Shown here one piece after another: positions 1-7,804 of a stretch of DNA of 64,000 bases (position 1 is the first letter of the stretch; the number at the start of each line of letters is the position of its first letter). The DNA comes from Xanthobacter flavus (GTDB taxonomy: Bacteria; Pseudomonadota; Alphaproteobacteria; Rhizobiales; Xanthobacteraceae): the NCBI RefSeq assembly GCF_017875275.1, contig NZ_JAGGML010000001.1, positions 3,183,001-3,247,000 on the forward strand, read 5' to 3'. Below the pieces are notes generated by a model. The model searched no databases and was not told the origin of the DNA. It worked only from the letters and a program-made list of their open reading frames with translations. Made by a program: the position numbers and the translations under genes.

Positions 1-1
1 C

Positions 2-499
2 GACGTTGCCCTGCGCATCGGACACCTGACGGACAGCACCCTCATTGCCACCCGCGTCGGCAGCGTCAGCCGGGTGATCTGCGCCAGCCCCGCCTATCTC
101 GCAGGACGCGGCACGCCGTCTCGGCCGGAAGATCTCGCCTCCCATGACGGGATCGGCTTCCAGGGCTTCGCCGCCGCGCCCGAATGGCGCTACCGGCGCG
201 ACAGTGCCGCCTTCACCGTCGAGCCGCGCCCGAGATTGTCCGTGAACACGACGGAGGCCGCCATTCAGGCGGCGTGTGCCGGTCTCGGGGTCATCCGCGT
301 CCTGTCCTATCAAGTGGCGGACGAGATTAAGTCCGGCCAGTTGCAGATCCTCCTCCCGGAGTTTGCGCCGGAGCCGCTTCCGGTGAGCCTCATCTATCCG
401 CAGGCCGAGGTGCTGCCTCTGAAGGTTCGCAGCTTCCTGGACTGGACCGCCCCGCGCCTGCGCGCCCGCATGGCCACGCTCGGGGCGGACGGATCGTGA
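2..499 (+). CDS. LysR-family transcriptional regulator, C-terminal part
   Basis: The reading frame is open from the first bases of the window, so the gene begins upstream and only the effector-binding part is seen (about 165 residues). The visible part matches the second half of a LysR substrate-binding domain: it begins DVALRIG, then has the ICASPAYL strand typical of LysR proteins, and later GLGVIRVLSYQV and a C-terminal SFLDWTAPRLRA helix. The DNA-binding helix-turn-helix is outside the window. Its target is unknown; the next gene downstream is a universal stress protein more than 200 bases away, so co-regulation is not evident. Confidence 0.85.
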   Translation, partial: DVALRIGHLTDSTLIATRVGSVSRVICASPAYLAGRGTPSRPEDLASHDGIGFQGFAAAPEWRYRRDSAAFTVEPRPRLSVNTTEAAIQAACAGLGVIRVLSYQVADEIKSGQLQILLPEFAPEPLPVSLIYPQAEVLPLKVRSFLDWTAPRLRARMATLGADGS

Positions 500-736
500 G
501 ATGTCCCGGAAAAGGACGAGTGGCCGGCAATTGGATCGGTGTCGGGCTAGCTCGGCCACTCACGACCCGTTGGCCGCCCCTCCGCCGAGAGCGCGGTGAT
601 GGCATCCACGATCGCACCGGCGCGCCGAGTGCGGCGCGACCATGTGCGCGCCGTATTGACCTTGCGTAATGTGCTACGAGCAGGAGCGGCGCGCACCCGC
701 GGCGCGCGACCGGAGGAAGACGACGGAGGCGTTACG

Positions 737-1567
737 ATGATAAGAAATCTGTTGCTTCTGTTGGGGGAAAGCCCCGCCGGCGCGGTTGCCAATGCGTATG
801 CCAGAGGGCTTGCCCGACGCGGCGATGTGTCCCTGACAGCACTGGCCGGGATCGATCTCTCCTACATCGAAGCTCCCATGCTGGGGACCATCGGGGGCGC
901 CGCCTATCATGCGCGGATGGAAAGCGGCCTCCAGAGCGCGGCCGAGCGGGCCAGCAACACCCTGACCGAGGCCTTTGCGCGGGACTGCGCGCGGGAAGGC
1001 ATCCCCGCCGCCCAGCTTGCCTTCAAGGGAGATCCCTTCGATCAGGTCACAGCGGCCAGCGCGCTCTGCGATCTCGTCGTCGCCGGCCACGACGTGACGT
1101 TCCGCGGCACCGGCAGAGAGCGCAATTCGGATACGCTGAGCCAGCTTCTGCAAGCCGCGCCGCGGCCGGTGCTGGTCTGCCCGGACGTGGCGCCAGCCGG
1201 CGGCGACGTGCTGGTGGCCTATGACGGCAGCCTTCCCGCCATGCGCGCGCTTCAGCTTTTCGTCCTTCTGGGGTGCTGGGCGGACCGCAGCATCACCGTC
1301 GTTTCGGTGGATACGCAGAGCGAGACGGCGGAACGCCTCGCGACCGATGCTCAGACCTATCTGAGCCGGCATGGCTACGCGGTGTCGACCAGGCCCATCA
1401 CCTCAGGCGCCCATCCCTCCGAGGTCATCGATAGCCATGTGGTGGACGGGTTCGAGCTCCTGGTGATGGGCGCATACGGGCGGCGCGGACTCAGGGAGTT
1501 CATCTTCGGCTCCACCACGCAGACCGTCGTGGGCCTGCCGAAAACCTGTATCTTCCTGTATCACTGA
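737..1567 (+). CDS. Universal stress protein, tandem UspA type
   Basis: A 276-residue cytoplasmic protein built of two UspA-like halves. The second half carries the nucleotide-binding-type pattern VMGAYGRRGLREFIFGSTT near the C-terminus, the usual G-x2-G-x9-G(S/T) loop. The start is placed at the ATG at 737 because a GGAGG lies at 725-729 with normal spacing; the frame is open further upstream but those residues are Arg/Ala-rich and unlike the family. Universal stress proteins of this size bind ATP or act in stress survival; the exact role here is unknown. It stands as a single gene ahead of the Mrp antiporter operon. Confidence 0.85.
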   Translation: MIRNLLLLLGESPAGAVANAYARGLARRGDVSLTALAGIDLSYIEAPMLGTIGGAAYHARMESGLQSAAERASNTLTEAFARDCAREGIPAAQLAFKGDPFDQVTAASALCDLVVAGHDVTFRGTGRERNSDTLSQLLQAAPRPVLVCPDVAPAGGDVLVAYDGSLPAMRALQLFVLLGCWADRSITVVSVDTQSETAERLATDAQTYLSRHGYAVSTRPITSGAHPSEVIDSHVVDGFELLVMGAYGRRGLREFIFGSTTQTVVGLPKTCIFLYH

Positions 1568-1666
1568 GGCGGGGCGGTCACTTCCCTCGCCGACGTATCC
1601 CGGCGGCACCGCGGGGCTTCGGCCTCATCCACCTGACATCCGCAGGCGAGACGAGGCCTCGACCGC

Positions 1667-4516
1667 ATGACACTCCTCCTCGTTGTCCTTGTTCCGTTTT
1701 TCGGCGCGCTGCTGCCGCCGCTGGTCATCCGCTCCGGCCGCGACACGTGTGCGATGGCGACGGCGGCCGTCACGTTGCTCGCTCTCGCGCTGCTGATGAG
1801 CCACGCGCCGGCCGTCTTCTCCGGCGAGGTACCGAAAGCCGAAATACCATGGGTCCCGGCCATGGGCCTGTCATTCTCGGTGTTCGCGGACGGGCTCGGC
1901 TTCTTCTTCGCGGCGATGATCCTCACCATCGGCCTCCTGGTCATCATCTATGCGCGCTATTACCTCTCGCGCGAGGATCCCATGGGTCGCTTTTTCACCT
2001 ATCTGCTCCTGTTCCAGGGGGCGATGGTGGGCGTGGTGCTCTCCGACAACGTCGTCGCGCTGCTCGTCTTCTGGGAGATGACGAGCCTCACCTCCTTCCT
2101 GCTCATCGGCTTCTGGCGCAAGCGCGCCGACGCGCGGCAGGGCGCGCGCATGGCCTTGGTTGTGACAGGCGGCGGCGGGCTCGCTCTCATCGCCGGGCTG
2201 CTGCTGGTGGCCGAGGCTGCGGGCTCCTACCAATTGTCGGACATCCTGGCGCGGGGCGACGTGGTGCGCGCCTCGCCGCTCTACCTGCCGGCGCTGGGGC
2301 TGGTGTTGTTGGGCGCCTTCACCAAATCGGCCCAGTTCCCGTTCCATTTCTGGCTGCCCCACGCCATGGCGGCGCCGACACCGGTCTCGGCCTATCTGCA
2401 CTCCGCCACCATGGTGAAGGCGGGTGTGTTCCTGCTCGCACGGCTGTGGCCGGTGCTTGCCGGCACAGACGCCTGGTTTCTCATCGTCGCGCCGGTGGGG
2501 CTCGCCACCATGCTCATCGGCGCGGTGATCGCGCTGTTCAAGGACGATCTGAAGGCACTGCTGGCCTTCTCCACGGTCAGCCATCTCGGGCTCATGACCA
2601 TGCTGCTCGGATTCGGCACGCCCATGGCCGCGGTGGCGGCGGTGTTTCACATCATCAACCACGCGACCTTCAAGGCCGCCCTGTTCATGAGCGCCGGCAT
2701 CGTCGATCACGAGACGGGCACGCGCGACATCCGCCGCCTCGGCGGCCTCCTCTGGCTGATGCCCGTCACGGGCACGCTGGCGCTTCTGGCGTCGGCCTCC
2801 ATGGCCGGCGTGCCGCTGTTCAACGGCTTCCTGTCCAAGGAGATGATGCTGGAGGAGACCGCCCACACCGCCTATCTCGGCCTCGATTTCCTGTTCCCCG
2901 TGCTGGCGACGGTGGCTGCGCTGTTCTCGGTGGCCTATTCGGCGCGCTTCGCCATCGGCACCTTCCTCGGCAAGGCGCGGGACGATTATCCCCACCATCC
3001 GCACGATCCGCCGCTCGGCATGTGGTTGCCGGTGGCCGTGCTGGTGGTGCCGGTCATCGCCATCGGCATCCTGCCCGGTGCCGTCGCCGGCCCGCTGGTG
3101 GCATTGACCGCCGGTGCGGTGATCGGCGGCCCGCTGCCGGAGTATCATCTCGCGCTCTGGCATGGCATCACGCCCGCCCTTGTCATGAGCCTTGCCGCCT
3201 TCGCCGGAGCAGCCCTGCTCCTGCTCGGCTTCGCCCGCGCCGACGCGCTCCGCCTTCGCCTGCCGCGCCTCGATGCCAAGGCCATGTTCGAGACGACCAG
3301 CGCAGGCCTGGTTGTCGCCAGCCGCCGCGCCGTGGCAGCGGTTCATGACGGGTCGCTGCCGCGCTATGCCGGGGTGATCCTCGCCACGCTGGTGGCGGTC
3401 GGCGGCTACGGCTTCTGGAGCGCGACGCATGCGGCCGGAAGCCGGCCGCTGCTGCCGGTGAGCCTGCCGGCCGCGACCGCCTTCCTGGCCCTGCTCCTCG
3501 CCAGCGGCATGGTCCTGCTGCGCCATGGCGATCGGCTCACTGCGCTCATCCTCACCGGCGTGGTGGGCGTCATCGTGGCCCTCGCCTTCCTCCAGTTTTC
3601 CGCGCCCGACCTTGCCTTGACGCAGATTTCCGTGGACGTGGTGACGACCATCCTGATGCTGCTCGCCCTCAACCTTCTGCCGAAGACGACGCCGCGTGAG
3701 GAGAGCCGTGCCGTGCGATGGCGCGACGGTCTCCTGGCCGGTCTCGCGGGCCTCGGCGTCGCCGGTCTCGCCTATGGGGTGATGACCCGCGACGGCACCT
3801 CCATCTCGGACTATTACCTCTCGGAATCGAAGCCCGGCGGCGGTGGCACCAACGTGGTCAACGTGATCCTCGTGGACTTCCGCGGCTACGACACCTTCGC
3901 AGAGATCATCGTGCTCGGTATCGCCGCCCTCGCCATCTATGCGCTGCTCGACCCGGCCCTGAAGGGCGCCGCCGTGCGCCGGATCAAGGCGATGCTCCCC
4001 CACGAGGAGGCGTTGGACGCCCATCCCCTGCTGCTCGTCATGGCGACCCGCGTGCTGCTACCGCTGTCGCTGGTGGTGGGCACCTACATCTTCCTGCGCG
4101 GCCACAACGAGCCGGGCGGCGGCTTTGTCGCCGGCCTCGTGGTCGCCATCGCCCTGATCATGCAATACATCGCTTCCGGCTATGGCTGGGCGGCGGCGCG
4201 CATGCGGGTGGATGCGCAATCCTATATCGGCGCGGGCGTCGCCATTGCCGGCCTCACGGGTGTGGCGGCCTTCCTGTTCGGGCGGCCCTTCCTCACCTCC
4301 ACCTTTGGCTATCTGACCTGGCCGGTGGTGGGCAAGTTCGAGGTCGCTTCCGCCATGGCGTTCGATCTCGGCGTATTCCTGACCGTGGTGGGCGTGATGG
4401 TGCTGTCGCTCGCCCAGCTCTCCCGGGTCTCTCGGCGGATTGATCCCGCCCCGGACAATCAGGAGCCGATGGATGTCCGGCTGGAGCCGTCCGCCTCCCG
4501 GGCGCGGGAGGGCTGA
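1667..4516 (+). CDS. mrpA: Mrp cation/proton antiporter subunit A fused to subunit B
   Basis: A 949-residue polytopic membrane protein, the largest subunit of the Mrp (Mnh/Pha) Na+(K+)/H+ antiporter. The N-terminal two thirds is the NuoL-like proton-channel domain: FWEMTSLTSF carries the essential-type glutamate of TM5, TKSAQFPFHFWLPHAM the conserved lysine helix, and KDDLKALLAFSTVSHLG the next conserved lysine segment. The last 180 residues are an MnhB domain (RGHNEPGGGFVAGL). This A-B fusion is normal in alphaproteobacteria and explains why there is no separate mrpB. It is the first gene of a tightly packed operon mrpACDEFG. Confidence 0.97.
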   Translation: MTLLLVVLVPFFGALLPPLVIRSGRDTCAMATAAVTLLALALLMSHAPAVFSGEVPKAEIPWVPAMGLSFSVFADGLGFFFAAMILTIGLLVIIYARYYLSREDPMGRFFTYLLLFQGAMVGVVLSDNVVALLVFWEMTSLTSFLLIGFWRKRADARQGARMALVVTGGGGLALIAGLLLVAEAAGSYQLSDILARGDVVRASPLYLPALGLVLLGAFTKSAQFPFHFWLPHAMAAPTPVSAYLHSATMVKAGVFLLARLWPVLAGTDAWFLIVAPVGLATMLIGAVIALFKDDLKALLAFSTVSHLGLMTMLLGFGTPMAAVAAVFHIINHATFKAALFMSAGIVDHETGTRDIRRLGGLLWLMPVTGTLALLASASMAGVPLFNGFLSKEMMLEETAHTAYLGLDFLFPVLATVAALFSVAYSARFAIGTFLGKARDDYPHHPHDPPLGMWLPVAVLVVPVIAIGILPGAVAGPLVALTAGAVIGGPLPEYHLALWHGITPALVMSLAAFAGAALLLLGFARADALRLRLPRLDAKAMFETTSAGLVVASRRAVAAVHDGSLPRYAGVILATLVAVGGYGFWSATHAAGSRPLLPVSLPAATAFLALLLASGMVLLRHGDRLTALILTGVVGVIVALAFLQFSAPDLALTQISVDVVTTILMLLALNLLPKTTPREESRAVRWRDGLLAGLAGLGVAGLAYGVMTRDGTSISDYYLSESKPGGGGTNVVNVILVDFRGYDTFAEIIVLGIAALAIYALLDPALKGAAVRRIKAMLPHEEALDAHPLLLVMATRVLLPLSLVVGTYIFLRGHNEPGGGFVAGLVVAIALIMQYIASGYGWAAARMRVDAQSYIGAGVAIAGLTGVAAFLFGRPFLTSTFGYLTWPVVGKFEVASAMAFDLGVFLTVVGVMVLSLAQLSRVSRRIDPAPDNQEPMDVRLEPSASRAREG

Positions 4517-4519
4517 GGC

Positions 4520-4870
4520 ATGGAGCTTCTCCTCGCCGCCGGCATCGGCATCCTCACCGCCGTCGGGCTCTACCTGGTGCTCCGGGCGCATACATTCCCG
4601 GTGATCCTCGGCCTCACTTTCCTGTCCTACGCGGTGAACCTCTTCCTCTTCGCCATGGGCCGTCTCACCATCGACCGGCCGCCGGTGACCGTGCCCGATG
4701 CGGCCGGCTACACCGACCCGCTGCCGCAGGCGCTGGTGCTGACGGCCATCGTCATCTCCTTCGGCATGACCGCCTTGATCGTGGTGCTGGCACTGCGCGG
4801 CTTCCTGGAGACCGGCTCCGACGGCTCCCACCTCGATGCGCCGCGCGGCGACAAGGGAGATGCGCCGTGA
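4520..4870 (+). CDS. mrpC: Mrp antiporter subunit C (NuoK-like)
   Basis: A 116-residue protein with three predicted membrane helices and the MnhC/NuoK signature: a LRAHTFPVILGLTFLSYAVNLFLF helix region followed by DPLPQALVLTAIVISFGMTAL. NuoK-like subunits sit beside subunits A and D in the antiporter membrane arm. It starts 3 bases after the mrpA stop and its end overlaps mrpD by 4 bases, so the genes are probably translationally coupled. Length is standard for the family. Confidence 0.95.
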   Translation: MELLLAAGIGILTAVGLYLVLRAHTFPVILGLTFLSYAVNLFLFAMGRLTIDRPPVTVPDAAGYTDPLPQALVLTAIVISFGMTALIVVLALRGFLETGSDGSHLDAPRGDKGDAP

Positions 4871-6399
4871 CGCCCGCCATCTCCGCCCTCGACCACGCCA
4901 TCATCCTGCCGGTGCTGCTGCCGGCGCTCACCGCCGCTTTCCTCGTGCTTGCGCTGCGCCATCACCTGCGGGGCCAGCGCATCGCCTCCATCGCTGCGAC
5001 CGGGCTGTTGCTGGCTCTGGCGGTCCTCCTGTTCGCGCTCGCCTCGGACGGGACAGTCCGCGCCTACCGGCTCGGCGACTGGCCGGCGCCCTACGGGATC
5101 GCCCTGGTGCTGGACCGGCTCTCGGCAACCATGCTCCTCCTCACCGCCGTTCTGGCCGCCTGCGTGCTGATCTATGCAGCCGGCGGCGTAGACGGGCGCG
5201 GGCGGCATTTCCACCCGCTGTTCCAGTTCCAGCTCATGGGCATCAACGGCGCCTTCCTGACCGGCGACGTGTTCAACCTCTTCGTCTTCTTCGAGGTGAT
5301 GCTGATCGCCTCCTACGGGCTGATGCTGCACGGTGGCGGCCCCGGACGGTTGAAGGCGGGATTCCAGTATGTGGCCATCAACCTGCTCGTGTCCGCCGTC
5401 TTCCTGGTGGGCGTCGGCCTCATCTATGCCGTCACCGGAACGCTCAACATGGCGGACCTCGCAGTGAAGGTGCCGCAGGTCCAGCCGGCGGATGCGGGCC
5501 TGCTGAAGGCCGGCGCACTTCTGCTCTTCCTCGTCTTCGCCACCAAGGCCGCGCTGGTTCCGCTGCACTGGTGGCTGCCGGCCACCTATGCCGGCACGTC
5601 GGCGCCGTGCGCCGCATTGTTCATGATCATGACCAAGGTCGGCGCCTACGCCATCATCCGCGTCTATGGCCTCGTTTTCGGGGCCGGGGCCGGGTCCGTT
5701 GCCTTGGCGGCGGCGCCATTCGTGATCCCCGCCGCACTGGCGACGCTGGTGGTGGGGACGGTCGGGCTCGTGGGGAGCCGGACGCTGCGCGATCTCAGCG
5801 CCTTCGCGGTCATCGCCTCCATGGGCACGCTGCTCATCGCCCTCGGCCTCTTCGATGTGGAGGGGCTGTCCGCCGGCCTCTATTATCTCGTCCACTCGAC
5901 GCTCGCCGGCGCGGCGCTGTTCCTCATCGCCGGCATGGTGCAGGAGCAGCGCGGTGCCGCCAGCGACCGGCTGATCCCGGCGCCGGCCATGGGGGGCGAG
6001 ACGCTCCTAGCCGCCCTGTTCTTCCTCGCCGCCATTGCCCTCGTCGGCCTGCCGCCTCTATCGGGCTTCATCGGCAAGGTGATGATCCTCGAGGCCGTGC
6101 GCACCTCCGCCATCTGGCCGTGGATCTGGTCTGCCATCCTCGGTGCCAGCCTCCTGATGACCTTCGGCTTCGCGCGGGCGGGCTCGGTGCTGTTCTGGGC
6201 CAGCGGGCCGGTCTCTGAGCCGAAGCCGGTGCCCGCGCTGGCGGGGCTTGCGGCGGTCATCCTGCTGCTCGCGGCCACCATCGGCTGGACGCTCGCCGCA
6301 GGCCCGGCCACGCAGGCGCTTGGCCTCACCGCCCGGCAGGCCCTCGACCGCGACGCCTACATCCAGGCCGTGCTGCCGCCCGCCACGCCGGAGAAGTGA
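4867..6399 (+). CDS. mrpD: Mrp antiporter subunit D (NuoM/N-like)
   Basis: A 510-residue polytopic membrane protein of the proton-translocating NADH-quinone oxidoreductase family. It shows the two hallmark segments of MrpD: LFVFFEVMLIASYGLML with the TM5 glutamate, and ATKAALVPLHWWLPATYAGT with the conserved lysine. It is thought to carry one of the two ion paths of the Mrp complex. It overlaps mrpC by 4 bases (start GTG at 4867) and ends 1 base before mrpE. Confidence 0.96.
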   Translation: MTPAISALDHAIILPVLLPALTAAFLVLALRHHLRGQRIASIAATGLLLALAVLLFALASDGTVRAYRLGDWPAPYGIALVLDRLSATMLLLTAVLAACVLIYAAGGVDGRGRHFHPLFQFQLMGINGAFLTGDVFNLFVFFEVMLIASYGLMLHGGGPGRLKAGFQYVAINLLVSAVFLVGVGLIYAVTGTLNMADLAVKVPQVQPADAGLLKAGALLLFLVFATKAALVPLHWWLPATYAGTSAPCAALFMIMTKVGAYAIIRVYGLVFGAGAGSVALAAAPFVIPAALATLVVGTVGLVGSRTLRDLSAFAVIASMGTLLIALGLFDVEGLSAGLYYLVHSTLAGAALFLIAGMVQEQRGAASDRLIPAPAMGGETLLAALFFLAAIALVGLPPLSGFIGKVMILEAVRTSAIWPWIWSAILGASLLMTFGFARAGSVLFWASGPVSEPKPVPALAGLAAVILLLAATIGWTLAAGPATQALGLTARQALDRDAYIQAVLPPATPEK

Positions 6400-6400
6400 C

Positions 6401-6892
6401 ATGCGCACACGCCTTCTCCCCCATCCCCTGCTGACGCTGCTCCTCATCCTCGTCTTCATCTTCCTGATGAACGAGGTAACGCCGGGCGTGGTGGTGCTCG
6501 GCATCGTCCTCGGTGTCATCATCCCGCTCCTCACCGCGCCGTTCTGGCCAGGACGACCGAAACTGAAGGCGCCGCTGACCATCGCGAGCTACGTGCTGAT
6601 CGTGCTGTGGGACATAATTGTCTCCAACATCGAGGTCGCATGGATCATCTTGTTCCGGCCGGCCAACCGCCTGCGCACCCGCTACGTGACTGTGCCCCTC
6701 GACCTCAAGACGCCGGAGGCCATCGCCGTCCTCTCCGGCACCATCACCATGACGCCGGGCACGGTGAGCGCTGACCTCAGCGCAGATGGCAAGACCCTGC
6801 TGGTGCACTGCCTCGACGCCAGCGACCCGGACGGTGCCGTCGCCACCATCAAGGCGCGCTACGAAAGCCGGCTGAAGAGGATATTCGAATGA
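6401..6892 (+). CDS. mrpE: Mrp antiporter subunit E
   Basis: A 163-residue MnhE protein: two N-terminal hydrophobic helices, a LWDIIVSNIEVAW segment and a soluble C-terminal domain with the family motif LSGTITMTPGTVSAD. The ATG at 6401, directly after the mrpD stop, gives the usual length; the frame is open further upstream inside mrpD but that part is a shadow. The stop overlaps mrpF by 4 bases. MrpE is needed for assembly or stability of the complex in studied bacteria. Confidence 0.95.
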   Translation: MRTRLLPHPLLTLLLILVFIFLMNEVTPGVVVLGIVLGVIIPLLTAPFWPGRPKLKAPLTIASYVLIVLWDIIVSNIEVAWIILFRPANRLRTRYVTVPLDLKTPEAIAVLSGTITMTPGTVSADLSADGKTLLVHCLDASDPDGAVATIKARYESRLKRIFE

Positions 6893-7158
6893 TCGCCATC
6901 GCCATCGCCATTGCGGCGGGGGCCATCTGCCTCGCCATCGGCCTCACCCTTTACCGCCTCGCCGTCGGGCCCGACGCCACCGACCGGGTGCTGGCGCTGG
7001 ATACGCTCGTGATCGAGACCATCGCGCTCATCGTGCTGCTCGGCATCGCTTACGGCACGGGCATGTATTTCGAGGCGGCTTTGCTGTTCGCCATGGTCGG
7101 CTTCGTCACCACCGTCGCCTTCTGCAAGTTCCTGCTGCGCGGCAACGTGATCGAATAG
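6889..7158 (+). CDS. mrpF: Mrp antiporter subunit F
   Basis: An 89-residue protein with three membrane helices and the MnhF pattern GPDATDRVLALDTL between helices 1 and 2. It is a small integral subunit of the Mrp complex. The start overlaps mrpE by 4 bases and mrpG follows after 9 bases with a GGAGG-like ribosome site (around 7158-7163). Confidence 0.95.
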   Translation: MIAIAIAIAAGAICLAIGLTLYRLAVGPDATDRVLALDTLVIETIALIVLLGIAYGTGMYFEAALLFAMVGFVTTVAFCKFLLRGNVIE

Positions 7159-7167
7159 GAGGGGCGC

Positions 7168-7494
7168 ATGAACCCGCTCGTCGAGGCGCTCGTCGCCGCG
7201 CTCATTCTCATCGGCGCTTTCTTTCTGCTCGTGGGTGCCCTCGGCCTCGCCCGCCTGCCGGACATGATGCGCCGCCTGCACGGACCGACCAAGGCGACCA
7301 CGCTGGGTATCGGCTCCCTGCTGATCGCCTCGATCATCTATTTCACCGCGACACGGGGCGGCTTCTCCGTTCACGAGCTGCTCATCGCCCTGTTTCTCTT
7401 CCTCACCGCTCCCGTCAGCGCGCAAATGCTGGCGAAGGCCCATCTCCTGCGCAGCCGGGCGGAGCGGAGCCAGCTCCCGCAACCGACGGAGTGA
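7168..7494 (+). CDS. mrpG: Mrp antiporter subunit G
   Basis: A 108-residue MnhG/PhaG protein with three membrane helices. The family signature GLARLPDMMRRLHGPTKATTLG is visible between helices 1 and 2. It closes the operon, which is therefore complete (A-B fused, C, D, E, F, G). The complex exports Na+ or K+ in exchange for protons and supports growth at high pH or salt. The operon is followed by transposase debris, not by another gene on this strand. Confidence 0.95.
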   Translation: MNPLVEALVAALILIGAFFLLVGALGLARLPDMMRRLHGPTKATTLGIGSLLIASIIYFTATRGGFSVHELLIALFLFLTAPVSAQMLAKAHLLRSRAERSQLPQPTE

Positions 7495-7571
7495 GCTGCC
7501 CCGGGCGTGGCCCCATGAATTCGCGCGCGTGAGCGTGTCGTGATGCAAGCTCCCGTACTGGGAGGTTAACA

Positions 7572-7691
7572 GATGCCCGTCACGAGCTGACCGACGAGGA
7601 ATGGGCGATCATCGCGCCGCTGCTGCCGAACAAGCTGCGTGGCGTGCCGCGGGTGGATGACCGCCGAGTGATCAACGGCATGCTCTGGCGC
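7572..7691 (+). pseudogene. IS5-family transposase N-terminal remnant
   Basis: One frame encodes about 40 residues including ELTDEEWAIIAPLLP and VDDRRVINGMLWRF, the N-terminal block of IS5-group transposases (DUF4096 type). Homology stops after MLWRF: the following residues no longer match and the rest of the transposase, including the catalytic DDE core, is absent. No inverted repeats were recognised. The rest of the 310-base interval 7495-7804 shows no gene. This fragment marks past insertion and deletion next to other broken genes. Confidence 0.8.
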
Positions 7692-7804
7692 TTTCCGCCT
7701 CGCAGCCCTCAACCTCGCTGCAACACCTATCTGGATCACGCGTTATGAGTCCGCCTGCTAGCTCGCCAGAGACACGCACCACATGGCGAACGTCCGCGAT
7801 GGGC

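Noticed and set aside
1871-4024. A 717-codon open frame on the minus strand opposite mrpA
   Set aside because: Its translation is Glu/His/Arg-rich low-complexity, typical of antisense frames in GC-rich genes, and mrpA on the plus strand has complete family motifs.
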